This document shows positions 18,956-32,100 of a stretch of 64,000 bases of DNA, piece after piece. Both the position numbers and the translations under genes were made by a program. This DNA is from Takakia lepidozioides. Lineage: Eukaryota; Streptophyta; Takakiopsida; Takakiales; Takakiaceae. Below the pieces are notes generated by a model. That model was not told the DNA's origin. It ran no database searches and saw nothing but the letters and a program-made list of their open reading frames with translations. The stretch lies in NCBI GenBank assembly GCA_030704615.1, contig CM060733.1, positions 52,204,001-52,268,000 of the forward strand, given 5' to 3'. How positions within the stretch are numbered: position 1 is the first letter of the stretch; each line of letters begins with the position of its first letter.

Positions 18956-21900
18956 AAATATGTCAAACTGATTTGTGATGAGCACCAATCTCCCAATCTA
19001 CACTGCCCTCAAGCCTACCATTCATGCTAGCAACACGACACCTACATTTCACTTTCAGGTTTTTCTCATGCTGTCTTATTGGTCCATAGCATCACACTGC
19101 ACATAGTTGCTTCAAGTACGCAGACTTTCCAAGGTGACTCAAATGATGGCACATCAAGTTTAGTCTGATCTCTGTAGATGTTGACTATGTGTGATATTGT
19201 CCCCAATTGTCAGAATGCCTTGGCAAGCAAACTATAGTGAGCCCCTTAGGTCTGTCTGGGATGGATAATTGCATACATTGATGTTATCTAAAGGAGTATT
19301 TTGGGGAGAAGCTGGAAAGCCAGATTCAAACTACACACCTACTATGTTCTCTTGAAGTCCTACTCCCCTCCTAACCTTCCTTCTTCTAGGATCAGTTGCT
19401 CCACCTCGGATACAAATGTTCCTTGGTTTGTGCAGGGTTCCATCCGCCAGGCTTGTTTCGCTCTCTCAGACACATGCACACAGTACGGAATTTTGGGGGA
19501 ATTCTGAAAAGTACTCCAAGATGGAGAAGAAAATTGCAGCACTCGGGTAGCAGGTTGGATCAAGCCTCTTTGCAATCACTTTGACGATCTTCAGAGGAAT
19601 TATTTCATTTATTGCAGGCTACCTCGTTGGGAACCTGACTCTGCCAGATTCAATTGGGATATATACCACATATGTTACAAGGGTTGGAACACGCACCATG
19701 AAGAACACATGCATCCACCAGCCCAGTCCTTACACGGAGACTTCCATCTCTATGCAACATATATTCATTAAAGCTATGTCGGTGTCAATGTACCTATCCT
19801 TGGAACTGAAACCATACGAGTCCCAGGTACTGAGCTCAATTTGTCCGCTTTCCGGTTTGTAAAGTCGGAAACTCTTTGATGCATGTACATATTTGTCAGC
19901 CCTCTGAGCATGTCTATCAATCAGGACATGAAACAAACTGCACCGTCATCCGTGACAATAATCTAAAAGCATCCACAGTTTGGCATGAGAAATGAAGACC
20001 GAGAACACCTTCATGCCATCATTCAAACCTCACACGCGGAAACCTTACAGACCAATGACAGCCAAAATACTCTTGCCACTTGCTCGGTCTACAGCCGTCT
20101 CTTCTCTGCTCCTTACCCCTTGGAGAAGAGAGTACGATGATGAACATCGTTCAAAATTATTCAAGCCAATCGAAGAACGCGATACCGAAGAATCCAGGTC
20201 TACAGCTTTGCTACTGACTTGGGTATAAGCGAGTGAAGACGAAACGTGGAAGGCAATGTACACTTGCCCATGTACTGCATCTATTGAAATCTACTGCATC
20301 TGTTTCCCAATATTGAAAGAATGAGTGAGCAAGAACAGACAACCGGCAGCGGAGGATGCCCTCATCTCTGCTGGAAGTGACTTCAGAGAAACTCTGATGA
20401 CATTGTCTGCAGTACTAACCTGATATGCCTCAATTTCTTGGCTGCAGGAGTGGTGCTATCGATGGCTTACTTAGCACCTTCGAGACCAACTGCAGTGTGC
20501 TCGTCCTTGCTCCTGCTTCCCAGCCACCGTCACCATTTGATCTCAAGTAGCCAACTCTGGGGTCCTCTACACACCGGATGAGCGCAGCGAGATTGGGAAA
20601 GCGGGGCAACTCTTACGCGCTAGAAACGCAGAGGAGCACCTCTTACCACAGAAACATAAAATTGCGGCACAGAAAAACATTATCCCATATCGATTGCCCA
20701 TATTCAGGATCCAGCGGAGTATATAGACCTCCAAGCTTCTCCGAAGACATATACCTTTTTCGGCCCTTCGGCTAACGTCACGTGTAGAATTTATACTTGT
20801 CAGTTTAATATTTGATAAGAGACTCATCGAGTCTCATGATATTAATCTAATTTTTCTGGGGTACGGGTCCATCTGTTAGCTTGCTGCCCGGACCCGCGCG
20901 GGTCGCCTTGGTATTGCACTACCTCCTTGGCCGGCGCAACCCTCCCCTCGCGGTATCCCATATATCACAAATCGGACTTGCCTTGCAACATAATGTGATA
21001 CTGTTCCCTCATCAAATATGTTCTCAGAAACAGTGGATGGACACACGGACAAATATAAACAGTTCAAGAAATTAACCCCTAATGGACGAGTCGACCTGAA
21101 TCGGGTCGATTGAAAATTTCTAATGGATGAAAAACGTCGGGATAAATCGAGCCCTAAATGAAACATGTAGGAAATATAATTCTGCGCCCCCCTTGGAATT
21201 GATGGCATCCTAGCTGTCAGGATTTTTTGGAGTGCCTGGGGGTACCCAAAATCATGTGGTTTGGGGCCCTCCAGCAGGGTTGACTTTACCACGTGCAGGC
21301 AGATGGGACCATTTGCCCCCTAAGGCAAATGGGGCCATTTGCCCACTACAGGTATATGCGGGGCCCCAAAAAATCGAGTGGACACAAAACAGCCCCCCCC
21401 CCCAGTTCATCGGTTTTCATGACGTGGCCCCTTTTTTGGCCGGAATTATCTACCGGCTCAGACAATACTTGGCCTGAGCTGGGATTCAGGTAGGAATTGA
21501 AATCTCTGCCTGCATTTTGGTTAGAATTCAGAAATTCTTTTTTGAGGTAGTAGGAAATCATTCAAAGAACAATTCCACCGTTGCAATTGTGCCAATTTGG
21601 ACCCCTATGACTGAATTATAGGTCAATTGAGCTAAATGGTGCTTTTTGACCCCCCCTGTTTTCCCATACAAAGCAACCCTATGCAGATTTTGGAATTCTG
21701 CTTTGCAAATTGGGGGAAAGATGCTTTAGGTGCCTCAGAATTGGAATGTGGGTGGGGTCTTGCAAGGGAATTTCTTTTTTTTTGTACCAATTGCCTGATC
21801 AAACCAATTTTTCCCTCTAAAATTGGAGTATACTACAGATTTAGGGCTTACCATTTTGTTATGATCTTCCTAATGACACGGTGAAATGGGCTGGAATTTT

Positions 21901-22950
21901 TACAGCGGGTGCATGAGGTAGGTAGGCTTCCTTTCATATGGCTCATCCTTGTGGATGTTTGTTAGCTAGGAGATATACCCTCATCCGTGAGAGCTGTTTT
22001 GGAGTGGGCCCACCAAAAACAACCTCCTCCATTAAGGGTTAACAAAAGTTGCAACATAGTAAAAGTATTTGCAAAAGTACAACAAATACAATGATGGTAA
22101 AAAGACAGATGTAAAGTGAATTACATGTGTAAACTGCGGGTTTCGGATTGTATGTGTTGAACCTATGTGAAAGTGAGTCTCATTGAGAAGCGCAACGATG
22201 ATCCTAGTGCCCCAGCCCTACTTCACCAGCCCCAAGTGCTCCACCTTGAAGACGAGCCCCCCATCCCACCTCAACGTTCTGTACCCTATCACTACTCCTA
22301 CATACTCCTACAACAGCCACAACCACCACTAGTGAGTTGCTTTTTAAGCCACCCATAATAGTAGAACTGTCTACAAAATCAACTAGCAAACTACTAAAGA
22401 TGGCTATACCACATTGGCTATACATGTACAACTATCTAGAAAGTCAACTAGTGAAGTAGTGAAGATGGCTATACCTACCTGCAGATTGGGCCCAACACCT
22501 ACATCCTAGGGACTGACCCACTATACCCTACATTTGTGGGTGAGATTGTTATATCCTATGGGTCTGGCCCAGGAAGCTTTATTTGGAATTATTGAAGGGA
22601 AAAAAAATTAAAACCCTTAGAGTGCCACAAGGCTGCCTTGAGGCTGATCGCACGGAGACCGTGCCGGATGCCTGAGAACAGTATCTGAGAGCCCTTTTCC
22701 TGGGCTAGTGACTACCACCTAAAATCAGAGGCGTATGGCCTAAAATATAGAGTTAACACTCTTAATAAAGCGGAGTTACAACCGTTTGAGGGAGAGACAA
22801 AAGCCACGTCGAGTTGAACGTGGACTCAACTAAGACCTGAGGGAAATAGGGTTGGAGCCCTATGGTGATGAGTGAGGGAGAACGGAACGGCGTGCAGTGG
22901 GATGAGAGGCGAGGCAGGGCAGTCAGGAGGTGGAGTGGCATGCAACGAAG
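18956..22950. other. Intergenic DNA with no supported gene
   Basis: I found no convincing exon or domain on either strand. Around 21290-21360 there are near-palindromic blocks (ccatttgccccctaag / gcaaatggggccatttgccc). The stretch 22620-22900 is purine-rich and looks repeat-like, but I cannot name it. Confidence 0.45.
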
Positions 22951-22959
22951 AAAATCTAG

Positions 22960-25650
22960 CGATGGAAGTGGAGCCTTACTACTAAAGACGATCGTGCGTG
23001 CTTCCAGTTGATCTTGGATCTGTCAAATTCAGGGGAGGCTGAAGAGGGGATTTATGTGTCTCTCCCATGAAGGTGGAATTTTGTCTGCCCAAAGACAGGT
23101 GAGGTCACTGGAGCATGTGCAAATGAGCCCATTGTGGCCCCAGGTAGCCCTGAAAGTAGCGATGAGTGCTGGCAAATGCTCTGGTTTCTTGGTCGCCACT
23201 ACACACAGGGAGGCCCAAGCCCTTTTAGCTGCAATTGTCAAGTCAAAGAAAACCAGAGACATAATATCTATTTGCAGAGGTGTTTTCTTTGTTGAGGGTC
23301 CAGGCACAGCGACTCTTCCATATGTTCAGAGGACTGACCATCTAAGGGCTTCAAACACTGGACAGTCAGAAGCCTTAGTCTTTTGCCCCTGTAGTTGAGA
23401 AGGATTTCGAAGGATCCAAATCTTATGGTGTCCCAAGATCTGTAGAAGCCTCGAGCCAGAGGCCAGACAATTGAGGGCACCAGACAATGGAGAAGACAAT
23501 GCTCTAAAGATTCAATGGTTTGATTGTCACAACACTGGCAGATGATTGCTTCATTGAAATTGAGGAATTGGCCCACCTTGAGCACCCTATTGGCCACTTG
23601 CCATAAGAAAGCACTTATCTTTGCCGGCTTTGTTTTCTCCCAAACCAGGGACCAAATACCTTTCCAATCTTCCTGGTTGAAGTTCTCGTGACTCCATCTG
23701 TTTTCCCATTTAGCAACGAGAGGTCTGGCACCCAGCATAGCTCTATAGCCCTTTTTGGCTAAATAGGAAAATAGTGGGTGTAGTTCATCCTGAAAGGCCC
23801 ATTCCCATTCAGATGGGTCCAACTGTAGCAAAGTAATGCTGGAGTTTCCGATGAGGATAAAGATCTTCTTACTCAGCCATGTGAGTGTGTTTGTCCCAGT
23901 AGGCCTTGAAGGGTTGATTGTCTTTGTCGGGGACGACCACTGGCAAATTCTCACTGGGCTGGTATTGGAAGCTGGGAGTGATATGGGTTCCTGGTTGGTG
24001 AGAGAAAGGTGACCAGAAAACTCATCTGCTTGGAAGGAAAACCCCTTGAGCAGGATCTGGCCAACTTCTGAAATATATAGAATTTGTAGTGTCTGTGAGT
24101 TATTCATAACCCACTGATTGGCCTGAACGAGTCCTGGGCCAGCTTTTAGAATGAGTTTCCAAGGATCTGGGATCGATTGAATGATGAGGGAGATTCCAGA
24201 TTGAAGACGGTTTGCCCCCAGAGCCTGGTAGAGAGATTGAGGTATGCTTTCCCATAAATCGGAAATCGTGGAGATTCCTCTGGTCTCCCAGCCTGCCCAT
24301 CTTTTGGCTGAAGCTCGGTCCGCCGCCGAGGGGTCTGGATTGTTGAGGAAAAGGTGCTGCCAAAGGGTTTCATGGAAGGTTTAAGGCTCAAGTTTCCTCA
24401 AGAATGGCCTAAGGCAGTTCCAAGAATTCCAGATTGATGTCCAGAGAGGGGAGCCCAATGATTTATGTTTAAAGCCCTGAAGAAGCCAGCGACTTGAAGC
24501 CAACCATTGCACACTTTGCAGTGGAGTGGAGGAGGATATCGTGGTGGAGACCATTAGTTTCCAGCAGCCTCCGTCCGGCCCCATGAATCTTGGAATCCAT
24601 TTTCCAAGGAGAGCCTTGATCTGCGTAGCTAGGTCAAGAACACCCAGGCCCCCCATCTTTTTTGGCAGGCAGATTTGGGCCCAGGACACCTGAGGTCTTT
24701 TGTTTTGGGTTGAGTTAGCAGCTCCCCAGATGAAGTTCCTAATCAGCTTTTTGATTTCCTTGAGAAATTTTGAATGAGGGCCCCAAGTTGAAGCAAAGTA
24801 CCAATACTTGCTACAATAATCTGGTTGGCTACCAATGCCCTCCCCGTGATAGATAGGTGAGTTGACCCCCAGTAGGCTAGGTGACGCTTCAACTTTTGAA
24901 TTGTGGGCTCCATCCTTTGTTCCTCAGTGAGATTGATGCCAAAAGTCTGCCCTAATAGTGTGGTAGGCTCACCTTCTTTAAGCCAATGTAGGCCCAAGTG
25001 CTGCCCCCAGGTGGGAGTTGTCCCAATCTCGGATTTCGAGCGGTCCCCTAGTAACAAGGCTTTAGTTTTGGACCAATTGATTTTGAACCCAGAGACATTG
25101 CAGAAGTGGTTGAGCGTGTCTTGTGCAGCTTCTAGCGAGGGGCTATTAGCCTAGAAAAGCAATAAGGTATCATCAACAAACATTGCGTCCTTGACTTCCT
25201 TCCAGGTGTTGGTTCTTGGGTTTTGAAGCTTTAGGCCTTTCACTTGAGGGTTGTTGTCTAACATGTGCCCGAGAGCATTTGCCACAAACAAGAAGAGAAA
25301 GGGTGCCAGAGGGCAGCCCTGCCTTACCGACCTTTGGAGCTGGAAGGGTTTGGAGAGATGCCCATTAACTATGACTCTGCTTGTTGCTCCTTGCAGCAGA
25401 ATCTGAACCCACTGGCAGAAGCCATGGGGGATGCCTGATTTGCGGAGTATTGCCATAAGGAAGGACCAGTCTACTTTGTCAAATGCTTTCTTGAAGTCTA
25501 GTAGCCAAAGGGCCAATGACTGCCCTATCTTGCTTGCGTAGATATCAGCTTCTTGAGCTAATATGACATTGTCAAGGATGTACCTTCCTTTGACGTAGCC
25601 TGCCTGACCCGATCTAATCATTGAAGGGAGAAGGGGTTGGATGCGGACGG
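22960..25650 (-). mobile_element. L1-like LINE, 3' two thirds of ORF2, decayed and split
   Basis: On the minus strand, from right to left: reverse transcriptase with the fingers/palm motif DFKKAFDKVDW, QGCPLAPFLF and the catalytic box FVDD (25151-25621); thumb/connection segments (24743-25057, 24381-24689); and a plant zf-RVT domain (23268-24107) with WSLVWEKTKPAKISAFLW and a C-x2-C...H motif. Frames change several times and a TAG follows the FVDD block where Gln is expected, so it is inactive. The upstream part is cut at 25650 by gypsy-1 and resumes at 41140-41184. The 3' end is not defined (somewhere near 22.9-23.0 kb). Confidence 0.88.
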
Positions 25651-26078
25651 TGTCGAGCGGCTTTTACTCACCCATCCCTTCGCTATCCGAGGTGGAAACT
25701 CCAAGATAGAAGAGTTGGATATCTCTAAGCACTCAGCCCGCTCAGTACAATCAGTCATGACCTGCAGCTAGTGAATCATGGTTGTGTTTCCCATTTGTAT
25801 TCCTTCTTGCCTTCATGTTATCAATTTACCTTATCTGATACTGAAGCATCAGATTGCTTCAGTATCTTCTTAGTTCCAGTTAATCATGCATTCATTTCAC
25901 AGCTTCACTCATGTCTCTCTACACAGTGTGCTTGTATCGTATAAGTATCAGTTTACGATTTATCAGGTACTAGGCCAATGTCAAGGTGACTCTAATCCGC
26001 CCTACAGTATCACTACAGCTCTGCATGAAATAAGCATCTACTGTTCATCTTTTCTCATTCTTTCTGCTCTCGTTCTTG

Positions 26079-27248
26079 TACTACAACAGATGAGCGTTTT
26101 TATGACTGCACATATGACTATTTTTTCAGTCCTATATGCGTTCATGACTATATCACTCTGCAGTGAAAAAAACCCTGTCATAGCGACTAGTCTTTAGGAC
26201 TGCGTTTTGCAAGTCATAGCCGTGACTGCGTGCGTGGCACCTGGAGTCATGCTGTAGAGAGGATGTAGTCACAACTATATGATTTATATATGACTAACTA
26301 TATGACTACATGTCTACAGGTCATATATGTTGTCCATGTGGACACGTGTCACATCCGGAGTGCTACATATGTCTCTCTGACGCCTCTCCAATGGAGAATG
26401 TACTTGTTCGCTATCGGTCTCTTGCCCGTATTTAGCCTTGGATGGAATTTACCACCCGCTTAGGGCTGTGGGAAAGAATATCGTATCATATAATGCCACG
26501 TTGCCATGATGTAGTCATGAGTATATAACTTCATGACTAAAGAGGTTTTTTAATAATATTTTAATTTAATAAATTAAATCATACAATTATAATATTTAGA
26601 TTATTAATTGATTTAAATTCTCATTAGGTTTCTAGGAAAATAGAATGGAAGCCATTGTTGTCTTTTTTTATTATTTTTATTTTTGTTAACAAAGAGGGAC
26701 AGTGGGGGACAGTGGCCTCTAGAACTTTATAGGTAATGGACATAAAATGTCCTTGGATACAAAGAGGAAAAATAACCTCTGGATAGAGTGCCATAGAGGC
26801 TGAAAGAGGAAGACACAGCTTCACGTACCAAGACAAGAAAGAGTAGTAAGAAGGAAGGCAAGCAAAGAAGGGGGTCTGCATAGAGCTAAAGAGTCTAGCA
26901 GGAAAAGAGACTGCAGCTAGAAACTACTGCCATAACTTGGAAACAGAAAGGCACCGAGCTAAGGAGAAGAACTGAAAATCAGCTAACAATGTCATAAGAA
27001 AGCTGGGCCCTAGGCCTAGCCTTCCACTTCCTAAAAGATCTACAGATGGAGAGACATCCCTGTAGGGGTCGTGCTCTTCAGCTCAAGACCAACCAATTGA
27101 TCATCTATCCATGCAGGTTTCTTGTAGCTATCCTTCCACAGGGAATCATATGTAATCTGGAGATTGAAATCCGGCCCTCTTGGATGAATCTGGACCCATG
27201 CACTCTATCCCTGCTCCTTCAGCTATCCATATGTATCATGTATCAGAG

Positions 27249-27289
<41 letters not shown>

Positions 27290-28585
27290 TTACCATGTCA
27301 CATTCCCAATCTCTGGGGGGAGCTTAAGAATACAGTTCGTAATAAAAAAAGCCCTTTAAAAATACAGGCTTGGTAATTCTTGGGTTCAAATAGCTTAAAC
27401 AAGTATGTTGTAAGCTCAACAGGTCTTTGAGAAAACCATTCCAGCAGGCCTAAGAGTGAGAGCTTTGATGAAAACAATTCCCTATTACAGCTTTAAAGGA
27501 CTTGTATGTTCCTAAAAGCACAAGCTGAACTGATTGTACTTCCATAAGTAGATGCAGGGCTATGGTATGTATCCCAAGGCCTTATCCAGTCACTCTGCCA
27601 AGTTTTAGAGAGATCCTCAAAAATACCAGTCTGTAATCAGGTTATAATCTCCATGGGGGAGCCTGAAAGAATGTATGTGTTCTTAAAAAGGCTTACCCAA
27701 TGCCTTACTTAATACATTCTAAACTGGTGAGGCATAAACAACACTGTCTGACTCTCCAAAAGGCCAGAAAACGGTTCTGGAAAAATGCATCCAATGTCAC
27801 ACTTGCATCACCAAACCCTTGTCATCACAACCAGCCCGAACCTTCACAATAAGGTCTGATTTCTAGGAGGCCCAGCCCATTTACTTCCCTGACTTAATAG
27901 ATTTGGTTACCAAGAACCAGAAATCAAAGTAAAGGTTTAAGGCATATCCCCCTTGAAGCAGCTTTGAAGCAGAAAATTGCAACAACGGCAGCTTGCAGCA
28001 TATCTTAACCCTCCTGCAGTAACCAGATCATCTGCAAGCCAAAGAGTTCATGCCAAGTGAAATCCCTCACCTGCGCCTGTCCCAAAAACAAACACAAACA
28101 TTGAATGAATTCATTAATGTATATGCCTTTTAAATAACATGTGTAGTGATGTAGTCATATATATAGAGTTATGAAACAATTTGCAGTAAGGGACTCATAA
28201 GTTTACATGCCATGTCATCGATGGACAAACTCATCCAATGGATGAATACATTCATGTATGTGCTTTCAAAATGACACGTGTAGGGATGTAGTCGTATAAA
28301 TAGAGCTGTAAAACCATCTTCAGTCATGGAGTTACAAGATTCCATGAAACGTCATCCACGTCTAGTCAAACATATCACACTAGTCATAAAACCATCCTTG
28401 TCATCATGGTCAACAATGTTTGACCAATGCTCCCTAATTTTCCGGAGTCATGTAGTGATATCCATTACTATAAAGTGATAAAACTATGACTGCAACGCAT
28501 TTCAGCGCTCTGTAGTTGTATACCTAGTGCCGTTTTTATGACTCCGCCAAATCCGTAGTCCTAAAAACGCTCATCTTTTGTAGTG
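26079..28585. mobile_element. Non-autonomous CACTA element (2507 bp), TSD TTG
   Basis: The termini are inverted repeats (tactacaacagatgagcg at left, cgctcatcttttgtagtg at right), flanked by TTG at 26076-26078 and 28586-28588, the 3-bp TSD expected of CACTA. The uninterrupted site exists in the other LTR at about 40575-40584. It has no transposase; the ends share several hundred bp with the large CACTA element at 41185-53752, which is a likely relative of its helper. The interior contains a copy of the WVQIHPRG dispersed repeat and a GA microsatellite (27250-27286). No gene is seen. Confidence 0.92.
27250..27286 (+). repeat. (GA)n microsatellite in the non-autonomous CACTA
   Basis: About 18 GA units, directly following a copy of the dispersed WVQIHPRG-coding repeat at about 27106-27240. 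Confidence 0.9.
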
Positions 28586-28789
28586 TTGCTCTCCGCCTGA
28601 TCCCCTCTTCCCCTTACCCACAAGCGCTCTTCGTGAACCCCCCTCTTTCCGTTGCCGCCCTCTTTATCTGCCCCCAAGCTGTTCTAACCACCTAACTAAT
28701 TAACCGTCATCCCTGAAGTAATACGTTCCTTCTACAGATGTCGTTCCCTCACAGTCGTTCCCTGTCAATGATAACTGTTCCCCATGTAC

Positions 28790-28952
28790 TGTGACAGGCT
28801 GTGTCAAGTTGTGACTGGCTGTGTAAGGCTGTGTCGGGCTGTGACTGGCTGTGTCGGCTGTGTCGGGCTGTGTTGGCTGTGACTGGCTGTGTCAGCTGTG
28901 TCGGGCTGTGTTGGCTGTGACTGGCTGTGACGGGCTGTGTCGGGCTGTGTAA
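28790..28952 (-). repeat. GGCTGTG-type minisatellite in gypsy-1 3' LTR
   Basis: Irregular tandem units of ggctgtgwctggctgtgtc and shorter forms. The same array lies in the other LTR (about 40787-41015) and between integrase and the third coding region (about 33230-33410). Confidence 0.85.
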
Positions 28953-29075
28953 CCCCCCCCCCCCTAAAGCCTGCTGCTGTCACCCTAAGGCTCCTGTTGG
29001 TCTCAGTCTGTGTAAAAATTAAGGGTACCCCATAGAACCCGTAAAAGCGTTAAAGTCCCAATCAGCCCTCTAACA

Positions 29076-29100
29076 TTTACCCCTCCCCCTCTCAAAAAGC
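29076..29100 (-). promoter_or_regulatory. Gypsy-1 polypurine tract
   Basis: On the minus strand the sequence next to the 3' LTR reads gagagggggaggggtaaa, a 16-purine-rich run in the exact place where plus-strand DNA synthesis primes in LTR retrotransposons. Confidence 0.85.
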
Positions 29101-29114
29101 CGTGTCCTCATGGT

Positions 29115-32100
29115 TTACTGTTTAGGATTAGCAAACCTTTGTGATCGAACACCCTTCTGACGGTGAGAGTCTCGTGAAGGACTCCGTGTGCGAGCCCGAG
29201 TTTTGTCACTGGTTGACGGAGATGATTGAGCACTACCCGGAAATGTCTGACCCTCCTTTGGCTGATATCGAGGTAACCTCTCAGGCATAGGAGATCCCCG
29301 TCGTTTCTTTTCTGCCATCTGAAGTGCATGGTCTTCTGCCATGTCAAAAGAGTCTGCTGAAGAAACAGTAGTATCAGAATCCTCGTCCCCCCTGAGGTGT
29401 TTTAACGGTCGAACTCTAACTGGAATCCTGTGGGGCATACAATGTGGTCCCAGCATGTCTGGAAGTTTAAACTGTACAACTTGCTGTAAGCGCTTAATGG
29501 CAAAATTGGTGAACACCCTGAACTCCTTGTCCGTAAAGGTGAGTGGTGTGCCAATGACTTGTGAACAGTGCAAGTATTTCCAATGATCCCCACTGGAATA
29601 ACTCAGAAATCGCGATTGCATCCTCTGTTGCTCAATGTGATAACGTGCCAGAAAACAAGCAGCATAGTATAATCCACAGCCCATGACAATACTTGCTACC
29701 TCCTTGGTCTTGGTATAAATGTACCCATGTACAACTTGGAAGGCAATTAATTCCTTCAACATGGTACTTGCTTCAGACCAGTACCCGCAAAGTGATGATC
29801 CTCAATGGGTCGATTGTTCGGAAGAACCTTAGTCCTAGTTGCCACTGGCAGCCAAATGCGCATGATTTGGTAGTACTGTGCCAACGACTGCGGAGGACTA
29901 AATTCCTTCCAAGCCAAATCCAATACAATGGGAATTTGGTTGAAGGGCATAATCATAGTCCGACTGTACTCCCGTGCAGCAGGAGTCTTAGGTGGGTTAA
30001 AAGCAGCATCCCCCCATACCTCAGGCTGTGGTGTGGCTGTAGTAACAACAGGGTCAGCTACCTGCACAGTCACTTGTTGTGGTATTGGTAGCACTGGCCC
30101 TTCTACCACTGGCATCTCCTGCACCTCTTGCGAAGAAGACTGAAAAATTAGAGTTCGGGCTTGTAAATAAGTAGCCATCAGCTACTCCTCAGGTACAAGG
30201 ACTCTCTTGTCAATATTTGAACTCAGGTCATCCACCTGAGTCTGCAAGCCTTCTACATCCTCATGTAGCTCCGCTATCCTACTATAGACATTGTCTATAG
30301 TAGTTGTGGCAATGTTCTGCTCCTGCAGTCTGAGCTCATTCATCTCGCCCTGGGTGAACTTCCGTGGTGCTTTGCCTTCCACCGGCCCTTGTGCTAACCA
30401 GACCTGCATAAGGTGGTTATCCACCAAGTTGTGTGTGGCACCCCTGAGAGTCTGCTCCTCTATGAGCTTGTACACATCTAACTGCTGCTGTAAAGCCTCC
30501 ATGCGCTTCGCATGAGGTTCAACCAAACTTGCATAGGCAGCAGCCAGATTATTGGCTTCCTTCCAAGCCTTGTTAGCCACAGAGAGTTCATTTCTATTTA
30601 CCATGACCGTTTGTTGCAACTCCAGGATGTACCTCTCTTGGTCAGCTTCAACCTATCTGTATTGCTTCAAAGTATTCTCATTGCGACAGATTGTATTCTT
30701 CATATCAACAATGAGTTTCGCCTGCTCGACTATCTCTGCCTCTGCCTTCATACATCTCTCCCCTTGTCTGTTAACTTCTAATGCAGTTTGCTCAAGAGTA
30801 GTTGTGAGTGTAGCACGTTGTATGGTCATCCTCTCATGTATTGCCTGCAACTCTGTATGTAGTGCATTCACTTCTTGCAACTTGCCCTCATGCTTCACCT
30901 GCATTTGGTATAACTGTTGTTTATGTGCTTCGTGCAACTGGTCTTGCGCGGGGCCTGCTTCAATCAAATGTTCATTGGCCAACTGCAAAGCAGCTTTTGT
31001 ATCCTCTAACTCTTGCTGTAACTTGAGATTGACCTCCTCATCGACCTTGTTTGCACACTCAGCGGCAAGTCGAGCCTCAAACTCATTTCTGAGTTCCTCC
31101 CTCAAAGCTGCCAATTGGATAGATGGAACATGGGATTTCACATAAGTGCCCAACAAATTAAGTGTTCTGCTTATGGAACTCATAAGCATGGCCTGCTGAG
31201 GGTCTTCATGGGGAGCTTGCTGTTGTTCTCCCTGATCCTCAATAGTGTGATGCCTCACCAACCATTCAGGCCATTGCCCCACCAGATTTTCTTCCTGAAC
31301 CACCTCATCCGCCACAGGTGCTGCAGTGTCTTGATATTCTACCTCTAGTACCTCCGTCACAGGTGTGGGTATTACATGCACAGCAGGGTTTTCCCTGGAC
31401 AACCGCTGCACCTCTGGAATCACTGATTCCCTTACCAAACCAGAGTTTTCATAGAGAAGGTCACCCTTCTCAATTTCGGCCACGACCTGCTCTGTAGTGG
31501 GAATGTCCAACCTTTCTCCTTCCAGAGCAATTGGGGGTGATGTCACAGCATATACTAACTGTGGAACCTCTAAAACAACTGAGTCAATTGGTTGTGGTGG
31601 CTGTGGTATCGAAGTGACTTCCTCTTCCCTCTCTGAAGGCCGTGCTTCCAATAATAGCAGCTCTCTGTGCTGCTGTGCCCCATCCTTTACAAGAGCTTGG
31701 GAAACATTATCGTGCGGTTTCCGTGAAGCCAGTGGATCCGCCACTACAGTCATACCCCGCCTCTGTCTCTTAGACTGGTGTTGCGCTGTCAGTCCACCCT
31801 CACTGTGTGAAGAGCCTTGCTCTTCAATTGCAGTGGTTTCTGCCTCAAACACTCTCATCTCCTTACGTTCCCGAGTATCAAGTATGCAAGAATCAAGAAT
31901 TATTTGGGCAATGACTGGACCGGACACAATGATCGGAGACTTAGCAGCAGTGCCCTGTAACCTCTTTATCTCGTCCACCAATCCGTTGTACATTAACTCC
32001 GCCCAAGCGACATCCTCTCCCCTCAAAGCTTTCAAGTTCTCCTCTGTGAATGACCTGCTCAAATACTGTTGGTTCTGTTTCATGGCAAACAGAACGTTCA

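Larger units (their letters stand above)
25651..29075 (-). repeat. Gypsy-1 3' LTR (interrupted by CACTA)
   Basis: Starts tgtcgagcgg and ends cctctaaca, matching the other LTR at 40154-41139. Without the inserted CACTA it is about 915 bp; the second LTR is 986 bp, and the difference lies mostly in the GGCTGTG-type tandem repeat. Confidence 0.92.

Noticed and set aside
21290-21360. MITE from near-palindromic ccatttgccccc blocks
   Set aside because: No TSD or defined termini could be found, so left as unassigned.
28790-28952. CRISPR-like array
   Set aside because: Short irregular units without spacers; it is a plant LTR minisatellite.
30552-31145. 197-codon plus-strand frame in gypsy-1
   Set aside because: Antisense to the coiled-coil region; Cys/Ser-rich composition is the complement of Gln/Glu/Ala codons.
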